64,000 nt of DNA, from assembly GCA_036752905.1 (NCBI GenBank), contig DAIORT010000003.1:1-64000 (forward strand), in the 5' to 3' direction. A program made the translations under genes and the position numbers. Each line of letters starts with the position of its first letter. Within the stretch, counting starts at the first letter, position 1. Below are positions 17,284 through 26,498 of the stretch, piece after piece. Under the pieces are notes generated by a model that saw nothing but the letters and a program-made list of their open reading frames with translations, made no database searches and was not told the DNA's origin. This stretch comes from UBA4877 sp002399345 (GTDB lineage: Bacteria > Bacillota > Thermoanaerobacteria > Thermoanaerobacterales > UBA4877).

Positions 17284-18213
17284 TCAAGTCCCAATTTTTG
17301 CAACATAGCTCTCTAATTGGACCGCCAACTTATCCTCATCAAAAAGATGACCGGCCGCCTCCCTTTCAAATTGTGTAAAATCAATCTCTACCAGACTGTC
17401 GGTATAGACCTTGAGCCGGGTGATCCTGCCGACAGAAACATCTGTGTATATACAGGCATTTCCAAAAGACAGTTTTCTTTCAAACTTTACATCAAAATCG
17501 GGGGCCTGGCCATATATCCACTCATCACTGCTTATTTTTCGGAAAGCGGCCGGCTGCATATTCGCTTTATTTAGCGGCTGTACAGATAAATCAGTATCAT
17601 ATTCCATCTTAAATGCATTTATCAAGGCTGCCGCCGCGCGCTGCGCCGTGATACCCTCACATATATCAGATAGGTTTACCACGCGGCTTTTTACTGATTC
17701 TATCCCTTTGGAGCTTAGTTTTATAAAGGAAGGATGCAAAGCACCGGCCATCATATCAAGATCCACATTTATCATGAGGGTCCCGTGATAGAGGAGGTTT
17801 CCGTGATCTGCATAATAGGCCTGGCCGGAAAATTTCCGCCCGCCGGCCAGCAGATCGTTCCTCCCACTAAATGTACACTCCACCCCCATGGACATCATAG
17901 CGCCACGAATAACCTTAATATACTTTTCTTTATCAGCATCCTCTTCCCGTGACAAAAATGTATAGTTTAAATTTCCAAGGTCCTGAAATACAGCGCCCCC
18001 GCCAGATAGACGCCTGACCGGGGATATGCCGCGCGCCTTAAGAAACTGAGTATTGCACTCGGCAAAGATGTTCTGATTACGTCCTATTATAACCGACGGG
18101 CGATTGCGCCATAAAAAGAGGCTTATGTCCTCTCTGGTCTGCTTAAAAAGCTGATATTCAGCTGCAACATTGAAATAGGGATCTGTTTGCTGTGACAGAT
18201 ATATCCTGCTCAT
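17284..18213 (-). CDS. lplA: Lipoate-protein ligase A
   Basis: Activates free lipoate with ATP and attaches it to a lysine of a lipoyl domain. The 309 residues show the catalytic domain with RRLSGGGAVFQDLGN (the RRxSGGGAVxHD-type motif, about 83-97), the GRKFSGQAYY lysine motif (about 125-134), and a C-terminal accessory domain. The start overlaps the stop of the lipoyl-dihydrolipoyl dehydrogenase gene by four bases (ATGA), so the pair is translationally coupled. The likely substrate is the lipoyl domain fused to that dehydrogenase, since no other lipoyl protein is encoded nearby. Confidence 0.95.
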   Translation of the reverse strand: MSRIYLSQQTDPYFNVAAEYQLFKQTREDISLFLWRNRPSVIIGRNQNIFAECNTQFLKARGISPVRRLSGGGAVFQDLGNLNYTFLSREEDADKEKYIKVIRGAMMSMGVECTFSGRNDLLAGGRKFSGQAYYADHGNLLYHGTLMINVDLDMMAGALHPSFIKLSSKGIESVKSRVVNLSDICEGITAQRAAAALINAFKMEYDTDLSVQPLNKANMQPAAFRKISSDEWIYGQAPDFDVKFERKLSFGNACIYTDVSVGRITRLKVYTDSLVEIDFTQFEREAAGHLFDEDKLAVQLESYVAKIGT

Positions 18214-19889
18214 ATCTCGTGTATCGTTCCTACCGAAAACCCGAGCACAGCCTCATGAATTACCTCAGCTGTGGTAGGATGGGCAAAAACAGTCTTCGCT
18301 AATTCCTCATCGGTCAAACCATTGGACACTGCAATTGTAAGTGTGCTTATCAAAGACGAAGCATCGGCGCCCATGATAAACCCACCCACAATGTGATGTG
18401 TCGAGTTATCACGGACAAGTTTAACAAAACCTTCCGGCTCATCCATGGTCTGTGCTTTTCCATTGGCGGCATAGGATGCAGTGCTTATGCTGTAGTCTAT
18501 TTCCTTTTCCTTGCATTCGCCCTCGGTAAGGCCTACCCCGGATATCTCGGGGCTCGTAAACACCACATTGGGGATGGCCGTATAATCAGCATACGCAGTC
18601 TTACCTAAAATATTGTCCACCGCAACCATACCCTGATAGGAGGCTACATGGGCAAGCTGTATGATATTAGTCACATCGCCGATGGCATAGATATGCTCTA
18701 CATTAGTACGCATGTGTCCATCGACGGCAACTCCCTTTCCTTTTCCATTGAGAGCTATGCCGACCTTTTCTATATCCAGGCCGTCCAGGTTGGGCTCCCG
18801 TCCGATGGCAACGAGGACCTTATCGCTCACAAGTATATGCTCTCCCTTGTCATCCTCATAGGTCACAACCGCCTTATCGTCCTCCGACTGTTGAATCTTC
18901 ATAACCTTAGATCCGGTATGAATAGAAATCCCCGCCTTGGTTGCATATTCACGTATGCTTTGTGAAATCTCACTGTCCAACATGGAAAGAAGACGATCTA
19001 AGAACTCCACGACATGGACCTTTACTCCCAGATTATTATACATAAAGGCAAACTCCATACCGATTACACCGCCGCCTACGATAGTAATAGCGGGCGGCAG
19101 ATACTCACTTGAAAGCGCCTGCGTGCTGTTCATCACAACAGGGAGTTCAATGCCGGGGATACCTATCTTTGAGATTTTTGAACCTGTGGCAATGATGATA
19201 TCCTTAGCTGAAATAATATAACTCTTTTTACCTTGTACTTTCACTCTGCTTTTTGAAAGGAAAGATGCATTTCCATAAAGCACCGTAATACCGTTACTTT
19301 CAAGCAGGGAGGCAATGCCATTTACAAGATTTTCTTTTACCTCATCCTTACGCCGAATGATGCGCGGCATATCGACAGTCGGCTGTCCACCTGCACTGAT
19401 GCCGAATGAGGATGCCCTCTTCATATCCGCGAGAATCTCCGAGGACTTTATGAGCGACTTGGTGGGAATACAACCCACATTCAAACAGGTGCCGCCCAGC
19501 TTTTCTTTTTCCGCAATGGTAACCTTAAGACCCTTCTTTGCGGCATAGATAGCAGCAACATACCCGCCCGGGCCGGAACCTATAATCAGAAGATCCGTAT
19601 TTATCTCCTGGGCGGTACTCTTTTTATCTTCACCGTGGCCTGCGGGCTGTTCCTTTAGGCTGGCTGTATCCAGCTCAAAGAGCACCTGTCCGGAAGACAC
19701 CTCGCTCCCTTCCTCACAGAATACCTTGGTTATGACACCGGCTTCCGGTGACCTGACTGCACGGTTACCCTTAGCGGTTTCCACCTGCACGAGGATGTCA
19801 TCCGCCTTCACCCGGTCTCCTGCTTTTACATTCAGCTTTCCGGCCTGGCCTTTTTTCCCTCCCGGAATCAAAGACATTTTAATTTCCAT
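18210..19889 (-). CDS. lpdA: Dihydrolipoyl dehydrogenase with N-terminal lipoyl domain
   Basis: A flavoenzyme that reoxidises dihydrolipoamide with NAD, or runs in reverse to reduce lipoyl groups. Residues 1-80 form a lipoyl domain whose lysine (Lys40, in VETAKGNRAV) is the expected lipoylation site. After a short linker come FAD- and NAD-binding domains with the redox disulfide GGTCLNVGCIPTKS and the C-terminal HAHPT-type motif (here FAHPTTAE). I start at the ATG at 19889, eight bases after a GAGGAGG site. No 2-oxoacid dehydrogenase E1 or E2 gene is present. The neighbours are osmC, lplA and marR, which suggests a role in peroxide reduction rather than in a dehydrogenase complex. Confidence 0.95.
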   Translation of the reverse strand: MEIKMSLIPGGKKGQAGKLNVKAGDRVKADDILVQVETAKGNRAVRSPEAGVITKVFCEEGSEVSSGQVLFELDTASLKEQPAGHGEDKKSTAQEINTDLLIIGSGPGGYVAAIYAAKKGLKVTIAEKEKLGGTCLNVGCIPTKSLIKSSEILADMKRASSFGISAGGQPTVDMPRIIRRKDEVKENLVNGIASLLESNGITVLYGNASFLSKSRVKVQGKKSYIISAKDIIIATGSKISKIGIPGIELPVVMNSTQALSSEYLPPAITIVGGGVIGMEFAFMYNNLGVKVHVVEFLDRLLSMLDSEISQSIREYATKAGISIHTGSKVMKIQQSEDDKAVVTYEDDKGEHILVSDKVLVAIGREPNLDGLDIEKVGIALNGKGKGVAVDGHMRTNVEHIYAIGDVTNIIQLAHVASYQGMVAVDNILGKTAYADYTAIPNVVFTSPEISGVGLTEGECKEKEIDYSISTASYAANGKAQTMDEPEGFVKLVRDNSTHHIVGGFIMGADASSLISTLTIAVSNGLTDEELAKTVFAHPTTAEVIHEAVLGFSVGTIHEI

Positions 19890-19945
19890 ACTTAAGACCT
19901 CCTCAAAAAAATAAAGGGGCATAAAATTAGCCCCCTTAAAAGAAG

Positions 19946-20371
19946 CTAGTCTCTAACCACACCGGTACGGACCAGTTTTACTTTATTTGCAAGAGTATCC
20001 CCTACGGGACAATTTTTCTCTATGAAATTAGCAAAAGCCTCGGCCTTTTCCTGGCTTTCCTTGGTTTTAAAGTGCATGGTAAAACGTATCTCCTGAAATC
20101 CTTTTCTGGCATCAGCGTCATCAGATATATCGCCTTCCAGCTCAACATGAAACTCATCAAAAGAGAAATTCTGTGCCTCAGCAAATGAGTAGGCTACAAT
20201 AGATTGGCAGGATCCCAAAGCACACAGCACAGCCTCAACGGGATTCATACCGGTATTGGTTCCACCCATCTCTTCCGGCTCGTCTAAAATGAGCTTAAAC
20301 CCTCTGACATTGCTTTCCACCTTCAGACCCTCTGGACATTTTGTCGCGGTAGCCTTGTAAGTTTTTAACAT
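19946..20371 (-). CDS. OsmC/Ohr-family thiol peroxidase
   Basis: OsmC/Ohr proteins reduce organic hydroperoxides through a reactive cysteine pair, and in characterised Ohr proteins dihydrolipoyl groups are the reductant. The 141 residues have both expected cysteines: Cys55 in ALGSCQS and Cys121 in NCPVGD. The glutamate and arginine partners of Ohr cannot be assigned by eye. It is the first gene of an operon with a lipoyl-domain dihydrolipoyl dehydrogenase, lipoate ligase and an OhrR-like MarR protein, which supports peroxide detoxification. The YhfA-like branch of the family is an alternative. Confidence 0.92.
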   Translation of the reverse strand: MLKTYKATATKCPEGLKVESNVRGFKLILDEPEEMGGTNTGMNPVEAVLCALGSCQSIVAYSFAEAQNFSFDEFHVELEGDISDDADARKGFQEIRFTMHFKTKESQEKAEAFANFIEKNCPVGDTLANKVKLVRTGVVRD

Positions 20372-20407
20372 ATACAGTACCTCCCTTATGAATTTTTGAT
20401 TGACAAT

Positions 20408-20436
20408 ATTGTATCACAGCTGGATGTTAAAATCAA
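20408..20436 (-). promoter_or_regulatory. Sigma-A-type promoter of the osmC operon
   Basis: Minus strand TTGATT (20431-20436), 17-base spacer, TACAAT (20408-20413), about 40 bp before the osmC start. The 10-bp palindrome TAGCTAGCTA (20437-20446) abuts the -35 box and is a candidate operator for the MarR protein. Confidence 0.7.
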
Positions 20437-20471
20437 TAGCTAGCTAACTAAGTATTTAACGATCTTAAATA

Positions 20472-21206
20472 TCACCCGCACATTTGTTTCAATGCCCTTA
20501 TGATATCACCCACGCTACTCATACCCTCTTCATCTCGGCGACCGATTACCACCGGTTTTATATTAAGCTTCCTGCATGCCTCTATCTTCTCTGCTGTGCC
20601 TCCCTGCCTGCCGCTGTCCTTCATTACAACATACTGCGCACCATATTCTCTAAACATGGCTGCATTAAAACCGGCGCTGTATGGTCCCAGCGAGGCTATT
20701 ATGTCCTTCATCTTTGCATTGTTATCCTCACATTCTCGTATACTTGCTGCAGCAGGCAGCACCCTGTATACAAATCTGTTTTCTCCCCTAATAGATTCGA
20801 ATTCCCTTATATTTTTCGAGCCGGTCGTGAAGAAAACACAGCCTTTCACTGTTTTTAAAAACTCCAGGCACTCACTAAGGGAATGCATATATATACAACC
20901 TTCTATGTCTTCTGTCCTGCCCCGTTCATATCTTATGTATTTGACATTGCATTTTTCCGCAGCCTGCTTTGCGTTATCTGTTACTTCATAGGCATAGGGG
21001 TGTGACATATCGACTATAATTCCGATGGAGTTCTCTTTTATAAATCCCTCCATATCAGCCTCACTCAGCCGGTGTATAATGACGTTATCATCTTTAATAA
21101 ATTCCCTCTCGCTCTCTGTCACGGCTGTCATTATATATCCCATCCTGCCTGCCAGCCTGTTTGCCAGCTCGACTGCCTCACTGGTGCCCCCAATGATCCA
21201 TATCAT
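20472..21206 (-). CDS. cbiJ: Precorrin-6A / cobalt-precorrin-6A reductase (CbiJ/CobK)
   Basis: Reduces the macrocycle of cobalt-precorrin-6A to 6B with a pyridine nucleotide in corrin synthesis. The 244 residues match the family: the N-terminal GGTSEA nucleotide loop, DMSHPYAYEV near residue 70, FTTGSKNIREF in the middle, and VVMKDSGRQGG toward the end. The start overlaps the cbiH stop by four bases. It is the last gene of the long cbi operon, and the following osmC operon has its own promoter. No clear terminator was seen between them. Confidence 0.95.
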   Translation of the reverse strand: MIWIIGGTSEAVELANRLAGRMGYIMTAVTESEREFIKDDNVIIHRLSEADMEGFIKENSIGIIVDMSHPYAYEVTDNAKQAAEKCNVKYIRYERGRTEDIEGCIYMHSLSECLEFLKTVKGCVFFTTGSKNIREFESIRGENRFVYRVLPAAASIRECEDNNAKMKDIIASLGPYSAGFNAAMFREYGAQYVVMKDSGRQGGTAEKIEACRKLNIKPVVIGRRDEEGMSSVGDIIRALKQMCG

Positions 21207-21922
21207 ATGTTATACCCCCTGGGCGTCACGATGTTTCCCCGCCTTATATAAGTGCCGCTATTGCCTATGATGAGCACCGTCCTCATATCCACAAAATCAT
21301 AATCTATGTTTGAAAGTGTGGTAATCCTTTTATCGTTTCCTTCTCTGCCGGCATTCTTCACAATTCCAACAGGGGTATCACCGTCTTTGTATTTAGCTAT
21401 TATATCCACGGCCTTCTTTAAATGTCCTTTCCTTCCCTTACTTTTCGGGTTATAAATTGCAATTATAAAATCCCCTTTGCAGGCATACTCAAGTCTTCTC
21501 ACTATCGTATCCCAAGGCGTAAGCAGATCGCTCAGACTCACCGAGCAAAAATCGTTCATCACCGGCGCGCCCATCTCTGCCGCCGCAGCAAACAAACTTG
21601 TAACACCCGGTATAACCTCGGTATCGATACCATCCGCCAGCTCCAGCGCCGGCCCGGCCATACCATACAATCCGGCGTCACCACTGCTTATCAGCGCGGT
21701 GTCATAACCAAGCTTTACCTTGCTCACAGCCTTGCGGCACCTATCGAGCTCCCCGCACATTCCGGTGGTAATTATATCCTTGCCCTCTATCATATCCTTT
21801 ATAAGGCCGATATAATAGCGATAGCCGACAATAACATCGGCTTTTTCTATTGCCTTGTATGCCTTTATTGTCATGTTCTCAACCGATCCCGGACCTATGC
21901 CCACTATATAAAGCTTTGCCAT
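21203..21922 (-). CDS. cbiH: Cobalt-precorrin-3 C17-methyltransferase (CbiH/CobJ)
   Basis: SAM-dependent tetrapyrrole methylase that methylates C17 and triggers ring contraction. The 239 residues begin with the family motif YIVGIGPGS and include SSGDAGLYGMAG and VIPGVTSLFAAAAEMGAP, typical of CbiH. It overlaps cbiJ by four bases downstream, and its start touches the cbiG stop, so translation is coupled. Functional order in the pathway is after CbiL and before CbiF/CbiG. Confidence 0.96.
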   Translation of the reverse strand: MAKLYIVGIGPGSVENMTIKAYKAIEKADVIVGYRYYIGLIKDMIEGKDIITTGMCGELDRCRKAVSKVKLGYDTALISSGDAGLYGMAGPALELADGIDTEVIPGVTSLFAAAAEMGAPVMNDFCSVSLSDLLTPWDTIVRRLEYACKGDFIIAIYNPKSKGRKGHLKKAVDIIAKYKDGDTPVGIVKNAGREGNDKRITTLSNIDYDFVDMRTVLIIGNSGTYIRRGNIVTPRGYNI

Positions 21923-22896
21923 TAATTAATCAGCCTCCCGACCGCTACGGTGATACCGTCTATACATGCCTTGCCAACGATAAGCTTCGCTCCCGCAAGA
22001 CATACACATGGTTCACACACCGAGGTCACACCTACCTTTGATTCCACAAAAACACTCTTTGCAAACCTGTCCTGAACACCTTTAACATCATCCCGCGAAA
22101 ACACAAGAAATTTACAACCCAGACACTTGCTTGCTTCTATAATGCCTATCTCATCTTTTTTGAGGTCTATGCTTGCTATAGACCTTATAGATTTAATACT
22201 GAGTGCATTATCCTTAAAGACCTCACATATTGCATTTACGATCTGTGATCTATCCTTACCTTTTTTGCAGCCTATGCCCACAATCAGGTTTTTCGGCCGC
22301 AGAATGCAATGAGGCCTATAAAGGCTCCCGTCTGTTCTGGATGTCACATATATGCAGCCCTCATACCCCGTATCCGATATGTTGGGGTAATGAACCCTAT
22401 CTCCTGTCTCGGATATACAGCCTATTTTTCCTCCGTTCACCATGATGGTTGTCAGGATCTTAGCATCCTGCATATTTTCAATGACAAAACCGCATCTCTT
22501 GGCAAACATATCTACAGACTCTATACCCCTCCCATCGGAGGCTGTGGTTATTACCGGCCGCGTCCCGATCATCAGCGATATCTCTAAGGCCAGGCCGTTT
22601 GCACCGCCTATATGCCCCGACAACAAGCTGATGGCAAACCTGCCCATATCATCGACAACAACCACCGCAGGGTCTTTTGTTTTATCCTCAATATAAGGAG
22701 CTATAAGTCTCACCGCTATACCCGCGGCGCATACGAATACTATCCGGTCATAGCCTGCAAATATCTCGGCCATGTGGGACTTTACACCGCCGCTGCATTT
22801 ACGGTTATCATAAAGATCGCTGCCCGCCAACCGTGAGCATATTCTCTCAGCGGTATCTGCGGCCGCATCAGTAAATGATATCACGGCAGTCTTCAT
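21922..22896 (-). CDS. cbiG: Cobalt-precorrin 5A hydrolase (CbiG)
   Basis: Opens the delta-lactone of cobalt-precorrin-5A and releases acetaldehyde, a step specific to the anaerobic (early cobalt) route. The 324 residues show the N-terminal CbiG region (YDRIVFVCAAGIAVRLIAPY), the central LSGHIGGANGLA motif and the C-terminal domain starting near LIVGIGCKKGK. All are typical of single-domain CbiG. It lies between cbiF and cbiH with four-base and one-base overlaps. Its presence, with CbiK and CbiD, identifies the pathway as anaerobic. Confidence 0.96.
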   Translation of the reverse strand: MKTAVISFTDAAADTAERICSRLAGSDLYDNRKCSGGVKSHMAEIFAGYDRIVFVCAAGIAVRLIAPYIEDKTKDPAVVVVDDMGRFAISLLSGHIGGANGLALEISLMIGTRPVITTASDGRGIESVDMFAKRCGFVIENMQDAKILTTIMVNGGKIGCISETGDRVHYPNISDTGYEGCIYVTSRTDGSLYRPHCILRPKNLIVGIGCKKGKDRSQIVNAICEVFKDNALSIKSIRSIASIDLKKDEIGIIEASKCLGCKFLVFSRDDVKGVQDRFAKSVFVESKVGVTSVCEPCVCLAGAKLIVGKACIDGITVAVGRLIN

Positions 22897-23648
22897 TTTG
22901 ACGCCTCTCGGTAGCCTGTAGAAAATGAAGGGTCATAAAGCCTGGACCTTTGATAATTACAATCAATAAAGTCACCCACTAATATCTGGGCAAAATTCCT
23001 TATGCCCACCATCTTTACCTTATCTGAGATATCCTCGAGGGTACCCATAATTATCTTCTGATCCTCCCAGGTAGCCTTGTACACAACGGCGGCAGGCACA
23101 TCCGCTCTTCCGTAGCCCTCTTTCAATTTATCTACCACACCGTCTATGTTGCCGGCCGACAGAAATATAGCCATGGACGAATGATGGGAAGCTAACGCCT
23201 CCAAACTCTCCCTTTCCGGTACCGGAGTTTTACCCGCCAGTCTTGTCACTATAACCGTCTGACTGACGCCGGGCAGTGTAAATTCACTCTTTATTGCTGC
23301 GCAGCTTGCTGTAAAAGAGCTAACACCGGGTATCACCTCATATTTGATATTCAGTTCATCCAGCCTGTCCATCTGTTCTTTGATTGCACCGTATATACTG
23401 GGATCGCCGGTGTGCAGCCTTACAATCCTTTTACCCTCGTCATCACCCTTCTTCATCACATCTATTATCTCTTCCAGGGTCATTACCGAGCTGTCGTATT
23501 TATAGCATTCTGTCTTGCAGTAATCAAGATGGCTGTGGGACACCAGTGAGCCGGCATATATCACTATGTCTGCCTCTTCAATCAGTCTCCTGCCCTTAAC
23601 GGTTATGAGATCCGCGTCGCCCGGGCCCGCACCCACAAAGCTAATCAT
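22893..23648 (-). CDS. cbiF: Cobalt-precorrin-4 C11-methyltransferase (CbiF/CobM)
   Basis: SAM-dependent methylase acting at C11. The 251-residue protein starts with SFVGAGPGDADLITVKG and contains RLHTGDPSIYGAIKEQMD and EVIPGVSSFTASCAA, the characteristic tetrapyrrole methylase blocks of CobM/CbiF. The start overlaps the cbiL stop by eight bases and the stop overlaps cbiG by four. It is part of one long co-transcribed cbi operon under the riboswitch at 32823-32980. Confidence 0.96.
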   Translation of the reverse strand: MISFVGAGPGDADLITVKGRRLIEEADIVIYAGSLVSHSHLDYCKTECYKYDSSVMTLEEIIDVMKKGDDEGKRIVRLHTGDPSIYGAIKEQMDRLDELNIKYEVIPGVSSFTASCAAIKSEFTLPGVSQTVIVTRLAGKTPVPERESLEALASHHSSMAIFLSAGNIDGVVDKLKEGYGRADVPAAVVYKATWEDQKIIMGTLEDISDKVKMVGIRNFAQILVGDFIDCNYQRSRLYDPSFSTGYREASK

Positions 23649-24306
23649 TTTTTACTCTCCTTCCGAATATCAGGGACATGTATTCATGGCTCTTTAGTAT
23701 TTCTTCCCTTTTATATAATATCCTCTCGTCCGGCCATCCGCATCTGCTTATGTACATATAAGTAAAACCACTATTCTCAAGCAAATTCAATATATCCTCC
23801 TTATTGCCTGAAGTCTTCAATATACACACACTGTCACAGCGCTCCAGTACCTCTTCGTCAATCTCCCCGTCGGTCAAATAAAACTCCTGCCCTCTCAGTG
23901 TGACCGGCATATTAGTACGGTTTGCAGCAGCACTGAAGGAGGGTATACCCGGTACCGACTCAGTTTCTATATCCAGCGCCTCAAGTTCAGCCAAAGCATA
24001 TGAAAATGTGCTGTAAATCATGGGATCACCGATAGTCAGGAACACTCCCACGCTGCCGTCCGGCAAATTACTATCAATTATTCTCGCCGCCTCTTTGTAT
24101 ATCTTACTGCTTGTCTTTTTCATCGGAAAATCTATATATACCGTCTTCTTATCCCAGATAAACTTCCTCGTTATTTGTCCTGCCATGCTTTTGCCTTTAT
24201 GTCTTGGCAGAAACACCACGTCGGCATCTCTTATCAGTTTATAACCTCTTAATGTGATAAGATCCGTGCCTCCCGGACCCACTCCTATACCGTAAATCTT
24301 CTTCAT
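23641..24306 (-). CDS. cbiL: Cobalt-precorrin-2 C20-methyltransferase (CbiL/CobI)
   Basis: Adds the C20 methyl group to cobalt-precorrin-2, the first committed methylation of the corrin ring. The 221 residues open with YGIGVGPGGTDLITLRG and include FLTIGDPMIYSTF and SVPGIPSFSAAANR, the CobI/CbiL versions of the methylase motifs. Overlaps of four and eight bases join it to cbiT and cbiF. Substrate for this step is supplied by the CbiK chelatase encoded upstream in the same operon. Confidence 0.95.
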   Translation of the reverse strand: MKKIYGIGVGPGGTDLITLRGYKLIRDADVVFLPRHKGKSMAGQITRKFIWDKKTVYIDFPMKKTSSKIYKEAARIIDSNLPDGSVGVFLTIGDPMIYSTFSYALAELEALDIETESVPGIPSFSAAANRTNMPVTLRGQEFYLTDGEIDEEVLERCDSVCILKTSGNKEDILNLLENSGFTYMYISRCGWPDERILYKREEILKSHEYMSLIFGRRVKND

Positions 24307-24854
24307 TTCTTCCTCCCCCTGACTATGAATATGGGATTATTAGCCCTTAGCAGCCCTAGTCTGTCCATATCGGATACCTGAAGCAACTTAACCCCCATAT
24401 CGGCATAATCTTCTTTCTTGAGAAAGGCAGTAAATGTATTCAGGTTGTTTATAGTTATAAAGGTAGCGGCAATGATTCCACCTTCATTAATATTGTTATC
24501 CGCCCAGTTTGCTATCTCCGTAAGCCTTCCTCCGCTCCCGCCGATAAAACACTTGTTAAATGCAGGCAGTGTTTTAAGACCGGCGGGGGCACCCGCCTCT
24601 ACAACATGTATGCCTGCATTAAATTTAGTGTTGTTTTGCTTGATAAGCCCTGCCGCCTCATGTTTCTCCTCCACGGCATACACATCCGCTCCCTGAAGAG
24701 CGGCCTCCACCGATATAGAACCTGTCCCCGCCCCGATATCGATAAGAGTGTCACCGGCATCTATCTCCAATGCCGCCATTGCGGCTATCCTAACCTCAAA
24801 TTTGGTCATGGGTATGCCGCCTCTGATAAACTCATCATCCCTTATCCATCGCAA
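24303..24854 (-). CDS. cbiT: Cobalt-precorrin-6B C15-methyltransferase, decarboxylating (CbiT)
   Basis: Class I methyltransferase that methylates C15 and decarboxylates the C12 side chain. The 183 residues show the SAM-binding loop DIGAGTGSISVEAA near residues 38-51 and the CFIGGSGGRLTEI block typical of CbiT. Here it is separate from CbiE, whereas in CobL of aerobic bacteria the two are fused. The start overlaps cbiE by 20 bases and the stop overlaps cbiL by four. Confidence 0.96.
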   Translation of the reverse strand: MRWIRDDEFIRGGIPMTKFEVRIAAMAALEIDAGDTLIDIGAGTGSISVEAALQGADVYAVEEKHEAAGLIKQNNTKFNAGIHVVEAGAPAGLKTLPAFNKCFIGGSGGRLTEIANWADNNINEGGIIAATFITINNLNTFTAFLKKEDYADMGVKLLQVSDMDRLGLLRANNPIFIVRGRKK

Positions 24855-25434
24855 TTTCCGCCACCACCACCGAAAGATCAGAATAGTTTTCGATATCTTC
24901 TCCTATACTTTTTACAACAATTTTTTCATCGGGGTATGAAAGATTAAACCCCGCATATATCCTGCCTGAAAAACCCTTACTGCAAAGCTCACTTGAAATC
25001 TTGGACGGGGCACTTAACCTGTCAGTAAGTATGACAATGGTCCCTGCCGCTACACAAGAAATATAATCCTCCCTGCCGTGGAGACTCACAAACTGTGCTC
25101 CTTCCCAACTTTTACCTAGCTTTGCCATCATATACTGAAAAGAAGTAAGCCCAGGTACCACCTCATCTATCTCTATACCTTTTCTCTTAAGATACTCGGT
25201 TATACCGAAAAAGCATGGGTCTCCCGATGCCAATATGTCCAAGCTCTCGTGTTCACTTATTATATCCATGATATCCTCTACTCTTTTTATCTTTATGACC
25301 TTTGCTCCCAGCTGCTCGGCCAGCTTAGAAATCCTTCCGAAGGCAGCTATGCGAGGAGAGGATTTTATAATTTCGCAGGCCTCTGCCGTGAGATATTTTA
25401 TATTACCCGGCCCGGTCCCTATCACCCTTATCAT
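24835..25434 (-). CDS. cbiE: Cobalt-precorrin-7 C5-methyltransferase (CbiE)
   Basis: SAM-dependent methylase for C5 of the corrin ring, usually working beside CbiT. The 199-residue protein begins with RVIGTGPGNIKYLTAEA and has ASGDPCFFGITEYL and VPGLTSFQYMMAKLG, matching the CbiE subfamily. It is coupled to cbiD by a four-base overlap and to cbiT by a 20-base overlap. Length is at the short end but normal for a stand-alone CbiE. Confidence 0.95.
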   Translation of the reverse strand: MIRVIGTGPGNIKYLTAEACEIIKSSPRIAAFGRISKLAEQLGAKVIKIKRVEDIMDIISEHESLDILASGDPCFFGITEYLKRKGIEIDEVVPGLTSFQYMMAKLGKSWEGAQFVSLHGREDYISCVAAGTIVILTDRLSAPSKISSELCSKGFSGRIYAGFNLSYPDEKIVVKSIGEDIENYSDLSVVVAEIAMDKG

Positions 25435-26498
25435 TTCAGCACCCCGTATTTCATGGAATAGATGTATACCTCTATATCGTAGCCGTCGTCTTTTATATAC
25501 CTTTTAATCCTGTCTATACAGCCCTGTCTCATATCGCCAAGTATGGATGTAAAGCCGGCTTCATATACGATATCCAGCGCCTCTTCCGTCGTAACGCACT
25601 TCCTTACTCTTTCCAGCAACTCATAAGGGGCCCTTGCAAGGGCAAGATAATATACAAAGGCCTCCATCCTCACATCGCATATCTTACTGTGTGTATTAAA
25701 AGCCCCCACTGAAAGCTTGGAAAATTTACCTATATGACCGACCAGTGTAATTTTTTTAAAACCCTTATTATAACAATAGAGCAACGAGTCCCCCACAAAG
25801 TTGGCGATTTTTACTCCCTTGCCCGGCAGGCCCAATTTATGCGCCATCTTTTCCCCATAGTTACCGGGGAAAAGTATTATTTCCCTTAAGCCTTCATTAT
25901 ATATGGCATCTGTCTCCATATATATGGTCTTAAGCAAAGCCTTGTCGGACATGGGTTCTACAATGCCGGAGGTACCGATTATCGATATCCCGCCTTCTAT
26001 TCCTAAGTTTTTATTAAAAGTATGCGCGCCTATCTCGGCACCCTCCGGTGCATATATAAGCACATCGAAACCATCCTGCGAGACCTTCCTTATTTCATTT
26101 GCTATCATCCGCCGGGGAGCGGGGTTTATGGCAGCTTCGCCTATTTTTCCCGAAAGTCCGGCTCTTGTAATTCTGCCTATACCCTCACCCCCGTCTATAT
26201 TTAAATTGCCGCCTTCCCTGCGTGAAACCCGCGCATATATCTCCATGCCGTCGGTAACATCGGGGTCATCACCGGCATCCTTTACCACACAACAGGAGGC
26301 CTGGCCGGTTGAAAACTGCGTTTTTTCAATCTTAAGATCCAGTTTAACACCTGAGGGGGTATCTATAGATACGCTATCCACCACCTTACCTGTAACCAGC
26401 ATTATTACACCGGCCTTTGCCGCTGCGGCGGCGCAGCTCCCCGTGGTATAGCCGCACCTTAGTCTCTTTCCTTCCTTAATTACATACAAATCCCTCAT
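25431..26498 (-). CDS. cbiD: Cobalt-precorrin-5B C1-methyltransferase (CbiD)
   Basis: Methylates C1 after lactone opening by CbiG and is found in the anaerobic pathway. The 355 residues contain the family-defining start LRCGYTTGSCAAAAAKA, TPSGVKLDL, and LVGHIGKFSKLSVGAFNTHS in the second half. I start at the ATG at 26498, which overlaps the cbiC stop by four bases (ATGA). The longer open frame to 26594 runs inside cbiC and has no family similarity. Confidence 0.97.
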   Translation of the reverse strand: MRDLYVIKEGKRLRCGYTTGSCAAAAAKAGVIMLVTGKVVDSVSIDTPSGVKLDLKIEKTQFSTGQASCCVVKDAGDDPDVTDGMEIYARVSRREGGNLNIDGGEGIGRITRAGLSGKIGEAAINPAPRRMIANEIRKVSQDGFDVLIYAPEGAEIGAHTFNKNLGIEGGISIIGTSGIVEPMSDKALLKTIYMETDAIYNEGLREIILFPGNYGEKMAHKLGLPGKGVKIANFVGDSLLYCYNKGFKKITLVGHIGKFSKLSVGAFNTHSKICDVRMEAFVYYLALARAPYELLERVRKCVTTEEALDIVYEAGFTSILGDMRQGCIDRIKRYIKDDGYDIEVYIYSMKYGVLK

